From: Photobacterium profundum
Lineage (GTDB): Bacteria > Pseudomonadota > Gammaproteobacteria > Enterobacterales > Vibrionaceae
Assembly (NCBI RefSeq): GCF_003026285.1
Contig: NZ_PYOD01000003.1
Coordinates: forward strand, 62,001-126,000
DNA: 64,000 bases
Direction of reading: 5' to 3'
Shown here: piece after piece, positions 47,674 to 57,920 of the stretch
Layout of the letters: the number at the start of each line of letters is the position of its first letter
Numbering within the stretch: the stretch's first letter is position 1
Notes under the pieces: generated by a model
Database searches by the model: none
Told to the model about the DNA's origin: nothing
What the model saw: the letters and a program-made list of their open reading frames with translations, nothing else
Made by a program: the position numbers and the translations under genes

Positions 47674-50600
47674 ATGTCACATCAATATAAAACAATGGAT
47701 GGCTGTACAGCTGTTACCCATATTGCTTACCGTACTAATGAAGTAGCGGCAATTTATCCGATCACGCCTTCTTCGCCAATGGCCGAATTAGCGGATCAAT
47801 TTGCAGCAGAAAAGAAATTAAATCTTTGGGGTGATATTCCTAATATTATTGAAATGCAATCTGAAGGTGGTGCTGCTGGTGCAACCCACGGTTCATTACA
47901 AACAGGCGCGCTAACAACAACCTTTACCGCATCACAAGGCTTGTTGTTAATGATTCCAAATATGTACAAGATTGCGGGTGAATTAACTTCGACTGTATTT
48001 CATATTGCTGCACGTTCATTAGCGACGGGAGCATTATCTATCTTTGGTGATCACCAAGATGTTATGGCTTGTAATCAGACGGGTTTTGCAATGCTTGCAT
48101 CAAGCTCTGTACAGCAAGCTCACGATAATGCGTTGATTGCTCAAGTTGCGACTTTGGAGTCTCGAATTCCTTTTATGCACTTCTTTGATGGTTTTAGAAC
48201 CTCTCATGAAGTTAATAAAATTGAAGTGATCTCCGACGATGTCATTCGCGAAATGATCAATGATGAATTTGTTATTGCCCACCGTAAACGCGCTTTAGCA
48301 CCAGAACGGGCATTTATTCGTGGTACTGCACAAAACCCTGATATTTATTTTCAAGGGCGAGAAGCAGTGAATCCATTCTACAAAGCTGTGCCACAGATTG
48401 TAGAAAATGCCATGAATAAATTTGCTGACTTAACAGGGCGCCAATATAAGCCTTTTAGTTATTATGGTGATCCTGAAGCAACTTCCGTGATAATTATCAT
48501 GGGGTCTGGTGCTCAGACAACACGCTTAGTTGTTGATGATTTAAATGCCAAAGGGGCAAAATTAGGTCTGATTGAAGTACATCTATACCGTCCATTTGCG
48601 GCCGATTACTTCATGAAAACCCTGCCTGTAACGTGTCAGCATCTTATTGTTATGGATCGCTGCAAGACACCCGGCGCAGTTGCCGAGCCGCTTTACACTG
48701 ATGTAATGAGTGTATTAGCTGAACAGTGCTCAATGGGTAACCTAGCAGCTATGCCTAAATTAACTGGGGGGCGCTATGGTTTATCTTCAAAGCAATTCAC
48801 GCCAGCTATGGTGAAAGCGGCATTTAATAATGCTATTAGTGAAAACATTATTCGTCAGTTTACGGTTGGTATTTATGATGATGTTAGTTTCACTAGCTTG
48901 ACCATCGACAACAATTATACGTTAGAGCCTGTTAATTCAGTTCGAGCCATTATTTATGGTTGGGGTTCAGATGGAACTGTTGGCGCAAGTAAAAGTACCA
49001 TCAAAATTATTGGTGGTATTGATGGTAAGTTTGTACAAGGTTATTACGATTACGATTCTAAGAAGGCAGGCTCTCGCACCGTCTCTCACCTTCGTTTTGG
49101 TGAACACCTTATTGAAGCACCATGGATGATTGAGCGCGCGTCATTTGTTGGCATTAATCAATTTAATTTCTTAACGAAATTTGATTGTCTTGAACACGCA
49201 GAGGTTGGTGCAACTGTATTGTTGAATTCCCCATATAATGCAGATGATGTTTGGTCTCAGCTACCTTATGCCGTTCAACAACAAATCATTACTAAAAAAT
49301 TATCACTTTATGTACTCGATGCGATGAAAGTCGCTGCTGAAACCAACATGGGACGTCGTATTAATACGATCATGCAAACTGGTTTCTTTATGTTGGCTAA
49401 TGTTTTTCCTCAACAAGAAGCTATTGCTCAAATCAAGCATTCCATTGAAGTTACTTATGCTCGTAAAGGGCAACGTGTTATCGAAATGAACTGGAATGCG
49501 GTTGATCATGCGGTTTCAGCGACTCAAAAAGTGATGGTACCAACCACAGTTACATCACAAATTGGAATAAAAGAAACCATTACCGACCAGCACCCCGTCT
49601 TTCTTCAAAAAGTTACCAAAGAAGTCATGGCGATGCGTGGTGATTTGATCCCTGTATCAGAAATTCCAGCTGATGGTACATTCCCATCAGGGACTACACA
49701 ATTTGATAAGCACCGCCAAGCGGTTAGCGTACCAAGTTGGGATTCTGAATTATGTATTCAGTGTGGTAACTGTTCGTTTATTTGCCCACATGCAACAATT
49801 AGAGCCAAACTATATCGCAAAGATGCCCTTGATACGGCACCTGAGAACTTCAAGTATGCAGATGTTGCAGCACGTGGTTTTCCTGATATGGCTTATTCTA
49901 TTCAAGTGTATGCCGAAGATTGTATGGGTTGTACACTTTGTGTTGATGCCTGTCCTGCTCACTGCGCAACAGACTCAAACCGTAAAGCTTTACAGATGGT
50001 GCCTGCTGTTGATGAATGGGAAAAACAAGCGGTAAACGTTGAGTTCTTTGACGATCTACCATTGTTACCAATCAATCAAGTTGATTACTCAACGGTAAAA
50101 GGTGTGCAATTTTTACCACCTCATTTCCAGTTTCCGGCGTCTTGTGCCGGATGTGGCGAGACTGCGGTTGTGAAAACTATCAGTCAATTGTTCGGTGAAC
50201 GCTTAATGATTGCAAATGCCACAGGCTGTTCTTCAATCTATGGCGGTAACATGCCAAGTACACCATGGACACAAGGTGCAAATGGCTGTGGCCCCGCATG
50301 GTCAAACTCACTATTTGAAGATAATGCAGAATTTGGATTGGGTTACCGTATTTCAGTCGATCATCAAGAAAAGGCAGCACGACGTTTACTCAATGAGCTT
50401 CAGCATCACATTGGTGCAGAGCTGGTTCAGGCTGCATTGAATGCTGACCAAAGTACGGAAGTTGGTTGTCGCGAGCAGCGGGAACGTGTTACAGAAATTC
50501 GTCAACACATTCATGGGCACCCAAAAGCAGCCGAACTTGATTCAGTTATAGATGCTATGGTTAAACGTTCAATTTGGTTAATGGGTGGTGATGGCTGGGC

Positions 50601-51246
50601 CTATGACATTGGTTATGGTGGTTTGGATCATGCACTTGGTACCTCACGCAATATTAATATTTTGGTGATGGATACAGAAGTGTACTCTAATACTGGTGGG
50701 CAAGCGTCAAAAGCAACGCCGTTAGCTGCAACTGCAAAATTTGCTGCTGGTGGTAAACCAACATTCCGTAAGGAATTAGGCTTACAAGCTATTTCATACG
50801 GTAATGTTTATGTGGCTCAAATCTGCTTAAATTCTAATCCACAACAAGCACTACAAGCGCTACGTGAGGCCGAAGCTTATGATGGACCGTCATTGATTCT
50901 GTCTTACAGCCCATGTATCGCACATGGCTTTGACATGACTCAAGCTCGTCAGCAAGCGATAAAAGCGGTTCAGTCTGGGCATTGGCCTTTGTATCGTTAT
51001 AATCCGGCATTGAAAGAGCGAGATGTTAATCCATTCATGCTTGATTCACTTCGTCCATCGATTACCAAAGCGGATTTTATGAATGCAGAAAATCGCTTCA
51101 GTAATTTATTTAAAACTAATCCAGAAAATGCTGACGCTATGTTTGCTCAAGCACAACAAGTTGCATTAAGTAAATGGGCCGTATTTGAAGAGATGGCAGA
51201 GACGAACCCTAGTTGGTTTATGCCGGAACTTAGTGCTTTGAAATAA
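47674..51246 (+). CDS. nifJ: Pyruvate:ferredoxin (flavodoxin) oxidoreductase
   Basis: 1190 residues, the normal size of the single-chain enzyme. Domains in order: pyruvate-binding (YPITPSSPMAEL), gamma-like (IYGWGSDGTVGASKSTIKII), two ferredoxin clusters (CIQCGNCSFICP and CMGCTLCVDACP), a further Cys pair (SCAGCGETAVVK), and the thiamine diphosphate domain (GGDGWAYDIGYGGLDH). It converts pyruvate and CoA to acetyl-CoA, CO2 and reduced ferredoxin. AAGGGG precedes the start. With the flavoprotein upstream it forms a two-gene operon. Confidence 0.97.
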   Translation: MSHQYKTMDGCTAVTHIAYRTNEVAAIYPITPSSPMAELADQFAAEKKLNLWGDIPNIIEMQSEGGAAGATHGSLQTGALTTTFTASQGLLLMIPNMYKIAGELTSTVFHIAARSLATGALSIFGDHQDVMACNQTGFAMLASSSVQQAHDNALIAQVATLESRIPFMHFFDGFRTSHEVNKIEVISDDVIREMINDEFVIAHRKRALAPERAFIRGTAQNPDIYFQGREAVNPFYKAVPQIVENAMNKFADLTGRQYKPFSYYGDPEATSVIIIMGSGAQTTRLVVDDLNAKGAKLGLIEVHLYRPFAADYFMKTLPVTCQHLIVMDRCKTPGAVAEPLYTDVMSVLAEQCSMGNLAAMPKLTGGRYGLSSKQFTPAMVKAAFNNAISENIIRQFTVGIYDDVSFTSLTIDNNYTLEPVNSVRAIIYGWGSDGTVGASKSTIKIIGGIDGKFVQGYYDYDSKKAGSRTVSHLRFGEHLIEAPWMIERASFVGINQFNFLTKFDCLEHAEVGATVLLNSPYNADDVWSQLPYAVQQQIITKKLSLYVLDAMKVAAETNMGRRINTIMQTGFFMLANVFPQQEAIAQIKHSIEVTYARKGQRVIEMNWNAVDHAVSATQKVMVPTTVTSQIGIKETITDQHPVFLQKVTKEVMAMRGDLIPVSEIPADGTFPSGTTQFDKHRQAVSVPSWDSELCIQCGNCSFICPHATIRAKLYRKDALDTAPENFKYADVAARGFPDMAYSIQVYAEDCMGCTLCVDACPAHCATDSNRKALQMVPAVDEWEKQAVNVEFFDDLPLLPINQVDYSTVKGVQFLPPHFQFPASCAGCGETAVVKTISQLFGERLMIANATGCSSIYGGNMPSTPWTQGANGCGPAWSNSLFEDNAEFGLGYRISVDHQEKAARRLLNELQHHIGAELVQAALNADQSTEVGCREQRERVTEIRQHIHGHPKAAELDSVIDAMVKRSIWLMGGDGWAYDIGYGGLDHALGTSRNINILVMDTEVYSNTGGQASKATPLAATAKFAAGGKPTFRKELGLQAISYGNVYVAQICLNSNPQQALQALREAEAYDGPSLILSYSPCIAHGFDMTQARQQAIKAVQSGHWPLYRYNPALKERDVNPFMLDSLRPSITKADFMNAENRFSNLFKTNPENADAMFAQAQQVALSKWAVFEEMAETNPSWFMPELSALK

Positions 51247-51281
51247 TATATTTAGACGCTGTTTGTTAGATAATTAAAAGG

Positions 51282-51310
51282 AAGGCTAAGTGTTTGCACA
51301 CTTAGCCTTT
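51282..51310 (+). terminator. Terminator after nifJ
   Basis: AAGGCTAAGTG and CACTTAGCCTT pair around TTTGCA. The T-run after it is short. Confidence 0.75.
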
Positions 51311-51435
51311 AAAGTACCAGTTACCGCCTTTCTTGATTTTGCTGTTTTATGTTTTGTTTCTGCCAGTTTTTGGAAAATAAAAAACTGAGCGGTAAAGCAC
51401 ACTCGGTTTAACACTAAGCGATATAAATCAGCTTA

Positions 51436-54400
51436 TTAGATGCTAAATTTTAGGTTTACTGTATTCCATTCGTAGACTTTGCGCATTTTACTTTGAGCAT
51501 CAGCGTCAATGGATTCTAGGTATCCTTTTTTATCTTCATCTAGTTTATGGTGTTCAACATACGAACCACCTGTTGGTGTATCAATAAAGTCGAACTTACC
51601 TGAGCGGAATATAACGAGTGGGTTGAGCAACTCCCACTCACCAGCAGTTAGATAGTGGTTATCCAATACTGTGAATTTGGTGAAGCGGTTGGCACGTTCC
51701 CCTTCTATTTTGCAATCATTCTGTCCATCAGTATCGAAATTGATGGTCATATTTGGTGTTAATGAGTTGCTATCGCTATAAGTTGATTCACAACCATCAT
51801 AACGACTGATCAATACTGCTACTGCTTTTATTTCCTTTATATCATCGCTGCCAACAGGCTTAACTTTAAGAATGGTATAGTAACCATTGCCGTAAGTTGT
51901 TATGTCTGTTTGTGATGGTAAGTAACGACTTGTATAGCCCTTAAAGTGGAACGAACTTCGTAATAGTTTGTTGTAACGAGTGCTATTTAGGTCACTTTCA
52001 ATAACTTGTGATTGGTTAGAGTTAGAAAATGTAACTGTGTAGTCTTTATCTGAGTCATTCGGCAGTGGTGGGTGAATTTTAATTACACCATAATCTGCTT
52101 GCTCGGAACCGCTTTTTGCTGCTTGGTATTTTTCGCTTTCACTCTCTGTGACTGCAAAATTGACAGCAAATGGATAATCTTGAATATCAGAAATTGTGCC
52201 TAAGCGAGTATTGAAGTTATAGTTAAATCGAGGGGCAGGTGAGGCCGCTTGTATAAACGTTCTCGCGCCGTACTGCTTAGAAATAACTTTAATCGACTTT
52301 TTTAGTTCTAACGGGGTGTAGTAGACATTAAGATCTTCAACTTCAATACCTGGATGCACTTCTTTTAGTACAGTAAGGTAGCTTCGTCCGTTCACTTGTT
52401 GGTAGTTTCTTGATGTACCTTTATAGGAAATGTACACATTGCCAGCAGATTTTAACTCGATATAACCATTTGCATTGTTAGTTACTTCAGCGATAACTGC
52501 ATTATCGACAGTGAAGTTAAGCTTCCACAGGTTACGTGAAATGTTAGGCTGGTAGAACTTATCTCCACCAAGCGCGATCTCTGATGGATACTCAACGACT
52601 AAATCTGCTTTAGCTTGATGAACAGTTGCGGTAAAAGTGGCTTTGGATTCGGAAAAACTGTCGTTACCACTGTCAATCACTTCAATTGTCGTATTGCCAG
52701 CATTCTTAACTGTCATTAGGCCTGATGTACCGTCAATACTGACAACGTCTGCTGGGCTGCCGCTTTTTATACGGTAACTAACTGTGCCTTTTTTACCTTC
52801 GACGTTAGGTGCATCGATAGTTTTTGTATCAATTTGATACGTTGCTGATACAGAGCTAGTTGCTAGCGTTAAGCGGTTATCTGCTGGCGTGATATTAATC
52901 TCGACAGTTTTCTTCTCTGATTCCAGATATTGGTCATCTTGAGGCCAGTACAGTTCAAGGGTCGCAGAACCTGCTCGGTTAATGTTAATTACTTTAGCCG
53001 CTTGGTTTAGCGAAATCGCAGTATCTGAATTCGCTTTTACGCTAACAATTGGTGCTGTCGAAACAGGATTACTATCTTGTGCGTAATCATAGAGGTCAGA
53101 GAAATTAATAGTGCTTGCTGAATACTTCTGATTAACAGGGTTAACAGTAAAAGCATTACGGTTTGCACGTTCAACATTAACAGTTAATGTTGTTGTTGCA
53201 GTCTTGTATAGATCAGATGTGTCAGTTACTTTGACTGTTGTTACACCGGCTTTTAAGGCTGTTAGCTTATTACCATTTGCCGTTAAGATATTTGTATCTA
53301 CGGGGTTGAGTTGCAATGTTCCTTTTTGGTCTGGAATTGAAACGATATGCTCAGACTTGGAATATGTGTAGTTGGCTGTCTGTGGTGTTAAGACTGGGTG
53401 CGTTGCTTTAACAACATTAAAAGTGACCACAGCTGATGCATCAACATAATTCAAACTTTTATCAGTTACTTTTACTTTAACTTCACCTAAGCCTTCCGTT
53501 AGGAAAGAGCCATTAGTTTTACTGATATTTTTGATGTTATTACCAGAGATAAGCTCATAGCTTAACTGTCCTTCTTGATGAGCTAACTGTACGTTCAATG
53601 GCTGAGTCATTGTTGAGTAAGGAATCTCGTTTGCAATACTCGCGTTAAAAACGGTAGGGCGATCGCCTTTTTCAACGTTTACATAAAAGCCATTTTGAGT
53701 TGCTGGTAGGCTTGAGTGTATAGATTTAAAGTCTACGCTGACGTAAGTTTTACCAACTTTTAAAGGCTGGATATTACCTGATGCTTTATCTATGTTTATG
53801 ATTTCAGAGTCTTCTGCACGAAATATATAAGTCGCTTCGCTACTTAAAGTTTGACGAAATGGCTGTATACCATACTTCATTGTTATATCTTTGAAATCGT
53901 TGGTAATTGCTTTTCTAATATCAATGTGAAATGGGATCTTGTAGCCATCGTAATTTCGGTTACCTGCATCGACAATAAATCCAGTTGCAATACCTGAACG
54001 CTTAGGTTCAATCGTAAATGTATAACCACCTGCATATTGAAGATTAACGAGTTCGCGAGATGCAGAATCTAGCTCAATGCTTAAATCGCCGCGAGGGTTA
54101 TCAACAGTGAAGCTTCTGGATGTATCTTTTTGATCAAGAATGACTTCATTTGAAAATGGATTTGGAGCTTTTGCCTTTTTAACTTTGATAGTAAAGGTTG
54201 AGCTAGAAGTTTGGTAGTCATCACTTGTGTCAGTCACTTTATAAGTGAGTTCCCCCGCGTTAAGTATGGTGAACTTATTATTGAAAGGGTCAAGGTCAGC
54301 AATATTGTTATTACTTGAGCTAAGCAGCTCATAGTTCAGCGTGCCAATTTGATTTTCGATAGTAAGGCTAACGTCATTATATTGACCGTACGTGAGCTCA

Positions 54401-54588
54401 ATATCTTCAACATTTAGTTGCATTCTTGGCTGTTTGGACGGCTGAGGTACAGGGAGGCTTGTCGTTGGCTTTGTCGGTGCTGGGGTAGGGGTAATAGATT
54501 GCGATGATGAGTCATCACCACCTCCGCCGCCACACCCAGAAAGTGAAAGGCTAATTGAGATTAATATAGCAAGTGTTTTATATTTCAT
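51436..54588 (-). CDS. Large lipoprotein with tandem immunoglobulin/cadherin-like repeats
   Basis: 1050 residues. The lipobox LSLSGC gives lipid-modified Cys19, followed by a Gly-rich and Pro/Thr-rich linker. Residues about 56-745 are around eight beta-sandwich repeats of 80-90 residues that end in phrases such as VTDTSDDYQTSSSTFTIKV, VTDTSDLYKTATTTLTVNV and VIDSGNDSFSESKATFTATV. The last 300 residues are not repetitive. It is likely on the cell surface or in the periplasm, for adhesion or glycan contact. No partner genes adjoin. Confidence 0.75.
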   Translation of the reverse strand: MKYKTLAILISISLSLSGCGGGGGDDSSSQSITPTPAPTKPTTSLPVPQPSKQPRMQLNVEDIELTYGQYNDVSLTIENQIGTLNYELLSSSNNNIADLDPFNNKFTILNAGELTYKVTDTSDDYQTSSSTFTIKVKKAKAPNPFSNEVILDQKDTSRSFTVDNPRGDLSIELDSASRELVNLQYAGGYTFTIEPKRSGIATGFIVDAGNRNYDGYKIPFHIDIRKAITNDFKDITMKYGIQPFRQTLSSEATYIFRAEDSEIINIDKASGNIQPLKVGKTYVSVDFKSIHSSLPATQNGFYVNVEKGDRPTVFNASIANEIPYSTMTQPLNVQLAHQEGQLSYELISGNNIKNISKTNGSFLTEGLGEVKVKVTDKSLNYVDASAVVTFNVVKATHPVLTPQTANYTYSKSEHIVSIPDQKGTLQLNPVDTNILTANGNKLTALKAGVTTVKVTDTSDLYKTATTTLTVNVERANRNAFTVNPVNQKYSASTINFSDLYDYAQDSNPVSTAPIVSVKANSDTAISLNQAAKVININRAGSATLELYWPQDDQYLESEKKTVEINITPADNRLTLATSSVSATYQIDTKTIDAPNVEGKKGTVSYRIKSGSPADVVSIDGTSGLMTVKNAGNTTIEVIDSGNDSFSESKATFTATVHQAKADLVVEYPSEIALGGDKFYQPNISRNLWKLNFTVDNAVIAEVTNNANGYIELKSAGNVYISYKGTSRNYQQVNGRSYLTVLKEVHPGIEVEDLNVYYTPLELKKSIKVISKQYGARTFIQAASPAPRFNYNFNTRLGTISDIQDYPFAVNFAVTESESEKYQAAKSGSEQADYGVIKIHPPLPNDSDKDYTVTFSNSNQSQVIESDLNSTRYNKLLRSSFHFKGYTSRYLPSQTDITTYGNGYYTILKVKPVGSDDIKEIKAVAVLISRYDGCESTYSDSNSLTPNMTINFDTDGQNDCKIEGERANRFTKFTVLDNHYLTAGEWELLNPLVIFRSGKFDFIDTPTGGSYVEHHKLDEDKKGYLESIDADAQSKMRKVYEWNTVNLKFSI

Positions 54589-55048
54589 ATAAGTATTTTC
54601 TGTTGTGGAATGGTTGTGTTTTTAAAATCAGACGTAACATTTGAACGGTGTTCTTTTGATGGCGAGCAAGTTATTACAAAATGTAAATATTTTCAATAGA
54701 TATGACTGGAATATGGTTAATTATGTCTATTTTATTTGTACTCTCATGTGATTTTATAAATCAATAGGTACTTTATATATGAATGTTAATGTGCAAAAGA
54801 GATGCTTAGCATTTTGTCTGTGTAGGGGTCTCAAGCCTTATTGGAATTATAGAGATCATCGTAGGTATGGTTATCGGTGTGTCGAAAACCAAAGTGGGCT
54901 TAGCGTAGAGAGAAGTCGTCGATTGATGATATGATTTAAATAAAATGGCATTCATAAAAATGAATGCCATTTTTCTATTATCACATCAAGTATGAGTGAA
55001 TATTCAATTCCTGCGAACAGGGTTTTAAATCAAAAAATTAGACTGGTA
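54589..55048. other. Gap between lipoprotein and menB genes
   Basis: 460 bases holding the lipoprotein promoter and the menB terminator (listed). The part before 54840 is A+T rich; nothing else is seen. Confidence 0.45.
54942..54973. terminator. Bidirectional terminator downstream of menB
   Basis: AAAATGGCATTCA and TGAATGCCATTTT pair around TAAAAA. It lies 75 bp after the menB stop on the minus strand. Confidence 0.85.
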
Positions 55049-55945
55049 TTAGTAATGCCAAGGAAAACGGCTGAAGTCTTGATCTCGTTTTTCCAAAAAG
55101 GCATCACGGCCTTCTTGTGCTTCTTCGGTGCCATAGGCTAGACGAGTTGCTTCACCTGCAAATAGTTGCTGTCCGACTAAGCCATCGTCAGACATGTTGA
55201 AACCGTATTTAAGCATGCGCATCGCGGTTGGTGATTTGCTATTGATCTCTTTAGCCCAAACAAGTGCTTCATTTTCAAGTTCAACGTGTTCAACAACCTT
55301 ATTGACCATCCCCATGTCATAAGCTTCTTGTGCACTGTAGTTAAAACCACAGAAGAAGATTTCACGGGCACGTTTCTGGCCAATCATCTTGGCAAGGTAA
55401 GCCGAGCCGTAGCCTGAGTCAAATGATGCGACATCAGGATCTGTCTGTTTGAATACAGCGTGTTCTTTTGATGCAAGAGTTAAGTCACACACTACGTGTA
55501 AACTATGGCCACCACCTACTGCCCATCCTGGTACTACAGCGATAACGACTTTTGGCATAAAGCGAATCATACGCTGAACTTCAAGAATATGTAGTCGACC
55601 CATGCGAGCAACATCCGCTTTGCCTGCTTCTTCACCTTCGTATTTGTATCCGTCTTTACCTCGGATACGTTGGTCACCACCGGAAGAGAATGACCATTGG
55701 CCTTTTTTCGACGGGCCATTACCGGTTAGCAGTACACAGCCTACATCAGACGTTTGGCGAGCATGGTCAAGGGCAGTGAAAAGCTCATCTACAGTTTTCG
55801 GGCGAAATGCATTCAAGCAATCAGGGCGGCTGATTGCAATACGAACAGTCCCGTGTGCTTTGGCGCGATGATAGGTGACGTCTTCAAAATCAAAGCCAGG
55901 GACTTCATCCCATAGTTCAGGATTAAAAATTTCTTTGCTGGTCAT
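55049..55945 (-). CDS. menB: 1,4-Dihydroxy-2-naphthoyl-CoA synthase, type II
   Basis: 298 residues from ATG 55945; the frame extends upstream 30 codons into the leader, which is rejected. MenB motifs: WSFSSGGDQRIRG, VPGWAVGGGHSLH, SFDSGYGSAYLA, LVGQQLFAGEATRLAY. The segment FKQTDPDV has Asp169 where E. coli-type MenB has Gly and needs bicarbonate; the Asp form is type II, as in Mycobacterium. It makes a step of menaquinone synthesis. No other men gene is in the window, so it is isolated. Confidence 0.92.
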   Translation of the reverse strand: MTSKEIFNPELWDEVPGFDFEDVTYHRAKAHGTVRIAISRPDCLNAFRPKTVDELFTALDHARQTSDVGCVLLTGNGPSKKGQWSFSSGGDQRIRGKDGYKYEGEEAGKADVARMGRLHILEVQRMIRFMPKVVIAVVPGWAVGGGHSLHVVCDLTLASKEHAVFKQTDPDVASFDSGYGSAYLAKMIGQKRAREIFFCGFNYSAQEAYDMGMVNKVVEHVELENEALVWAKEINSKSPTAMRMLKYGFNMSDDGLVGQQLFAGEATRLAYGTEEAQEGRDAFLEKRDQDFSRFPWHY

Positions 55946-56016
55946 GATTACGCTTGCCTCATTGGTTAGATGAGACAAGGCTATGACGTTAGCGATAAAT
56001 GTCAATGATTTATGAA
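55946..56016 (-). promoter_or_regulatory. menB leader with inverted repeat and conserved hairpin
   Basis: On the minus strand, TTGACA near 56006 could be a -35 element, and TGACATT-N7-AACGTCA forms a near-palindrome that could be an operator. Closer to the start is a hairpin, TTGTCTCAT/ATGAGGCAA. The whole leader reappears at 63541-63612 with about nine differences, so it was duplicated. Confidence 0.5.
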
Positions 56017-56020
56017 GAAA

Positions 56021-56036
56021 TATGATAATCATCATA
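56021..56036. promoter_or_regulatory. Possible Fur box upstream of menB
   Basis: TGATAATCATCATAA matches the 15-base core TGATAATNATTATCA at most positions. It is 76-91 nt upstream of the menB start. Spotted by eye only. Confidence 0.35.
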
Positions 56037-56423
56037 AGGATTGTTTGAGACTGGCTTATTATTCAAGCAAATCCTGCCAGAACCAATAACATTGTATTCC
56101 TACTTTACGATTTGAATTTCAACATCCCTGTTTATTCACTTAGATACAAAGGCCAATCTTTGTACTCGTGAACCGTTGCAATTTTGTCTAGCTGTGAAAT
56201 ATTATTTAAAATAGACCAACATTGATAGGAAGTGTCTCAACTGCACCTTTCGCTCACTTTGCTGAATTAACTTGATTTCGGGTATGGCTATGGTAGGGCA
56301 GAAAAAGTACAGTTCAAATTAGGGACATCCATTGATAATAAAAAAGTAGCTCTAGAGTGGAAACTAGAACTACTTTAAATTGCTTACTATTTACTTAGTT
56401 CAGGAGATAAACCTAAGTGTAAA
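56037..56423. other. Gap between menB leader and PTS gene
   Basis: Apart from the PTS gene terminator (listed) I see nothing in these 387 bases. Confidence 0.45.
56335..56378 (-). terminator. Terminator of the EIIBC gene
   Basis: AAAGTAG-C-TCTAG and CTAGA-A-CTACTTT pair around AGTGGAAA with one mismatch; on the minus strand it runs into TTTTTTATT. Confidence 0.8.
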
Positions 56424-57920
56424 TTAGTTATTTTTTAGAGCTTCAGCTTTCTCTTTTGGTGTACGGTAATCGAAGAAGAAAATTAACGCCATTGGAACAA
56501 TAAAGGCAACGGTAATCGCCGTAGCATAAACCCACATTGGACTAAATACTGGAATAGTTAGTAGTGAAGTAAAAGCAAAAGCTGTGGTTTTTACACCGCC
56601 AAGAGTTGCAATTACAAGTCCACCAGCCACACAACCTGGAAGCAGGCGAGAATAAATACGCTTAAAACGTAAGTGGATACCGTATAGAGATGGTTCAGAG
56701 ATACCACCAAATAGACCTGCAGCTAACGCACCTACAGAAGTTTGACGCATCATCTTATCTTTTTCACGGATAGAGATCAGTAATACACCTGCTGTTGCAC
56801 CGAAACAAGCGAAGTTCCATACACCCATTGGACCTTGGATAAAGTCATAACCCAAAGTTTGGATGTTTACTAGCATTAGCGCATTAAGTGGCCAATGTAG
56901 ACCTAATGGAACTAGGAATGGGTATAGTAAAGGAATTAATAGTGCGAATACGAATGGCGCATTAGTATTTAACCAAGCTAGACCAGTACCTAAGTCAGTA
57001 CCAATCCAAACACCTAGAGGACCGATTAAGAATGCCGTTAATGGAATCATGATCACTAACGATAAGAATGGAACAAATACCATCTGTACGTTTTCAGGGA
57101 ATACCTTCTTCAAGAAACGATAAACAACCGCTAATACTGCAACCATGATTAACGGAACAAATACTTGACCAGAGTAATCATTAAGTTGCATTGGAAGCCC
57201 AAAGATATGAGCAACATGGGAGGTGATACCAAGCGTTGAGTCTTTAATGGAAGTGGTTGAGGCCATAGACGTTAATTTCTGGAAGTCAGGCGTCATTAAG
57301 GCTCCCATAATTGCAGCACCTAACCAAGGATCAACCTTCAGCTTTTTAGAGGCGTTGTAAGCAATCATGATAGGGAGGAAATAAAAGACGGTGTGCCACA
57401 TTGAATCAACAAAAACCCAGCCAGCAGATTTATCACCACGAAAATCAACAATATGTAATGCATCTAATACTGCTGTCATAGCAATAATGAGAGATGCACC
57501 TAATAAAATTCCGAGAATTGGACGGAAAGAGTCAGAAAGGTACTCAAAAAAACCATCAACCCAAGCAATCTTGCCACGAACACCATTTGAACGAAGTTCA
57601 GCTTTTAGATCATCGTTTGATGCATCATCTTTTTCAGCTGGAGTACCTTCAGAACTCTCTCCATTCATTTCAGGTAGATTGTTAATCTCTGCCATCATTG
57701 ATTGAACACCACCACCAATAACGATCTGGAAACGATCGCCACTTTGTGGGACTGCGCCCATGACTTCAGGAATTGCATCGATTGCGGCTTTATCCGCAAT
57801 TTCACCATTATGTAACTCAAAACGCAGACGAGTAGCACAACAAGTCATAAATTTAATATTACTTGCGCCACCAAGGCCCTTAATAATTTTTTGAGGTGCA
57901 GACTGTTTATTTTTAGACAT
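56424..57920 (-). CDS. PTS glucose/sucrose-family EIIBC permease
   Basis: 498 residues. The N-terminal EIIB domain has TCCATRLRFEL, with Cys28 as phosphorylation site. A charged Glu/Ser-rich linker (about 88-110) leads to an EIIC domain starting near FRPILGILLGASLIIAM with ten helices and GLFGGISEPSLYGIHLR, the family signature. No EIIA is fused, so it must use a shared one (such as EIIA-Glc). Members carry sucrose, trehalose, N-acetylmuramate or beta-glucosides. No cognate hydrolase is nearby, so the sugar is unknown. Confidence 0.9.
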   Translation of the reverse strand: MSKNKQSAPQKIIKGLGGASNIKFMTCCATRLRFELHNGEIADKAAIDAIPEVMGAVPQSGDRFQIVIGGGVQSMMAEINNLPEMNGESSEGTPAEKDDASNDDLKAELRSNGVRGKIAWVDGFFEYLSDSFRPILGILLGASLIIAMTAVLDALHIVDFRGDKSAGWVFVDSMWHTVFYFLPIMIAYNASKKLKVDPWLGAAIMGALMTPDFQKLTSMASTTSIKDSTLGITSHVAHIFGLPMQLNDYSGQVFVPLIMVAVLAVVYRFLKKVFPENVQMVFVPFLSLVIMIPLTAFLIGPLGVWIGTDLGTGLAWLNTNAPFVFALLIPLLYPFLVPLGLHWPLNALMLVNIQTLGYDFIQGPMGVWNFACFGATAGVLLISIREKDKMMRQTSVGALAAGLFGGISEPSLYGIHLRFKRIYSRLLPGCVAGGLVIATLGGVKTTAFAFTSLLTIPVFSPMWVYATAITVAFIVPMALIFFFDYRTPKEKAEALKNN

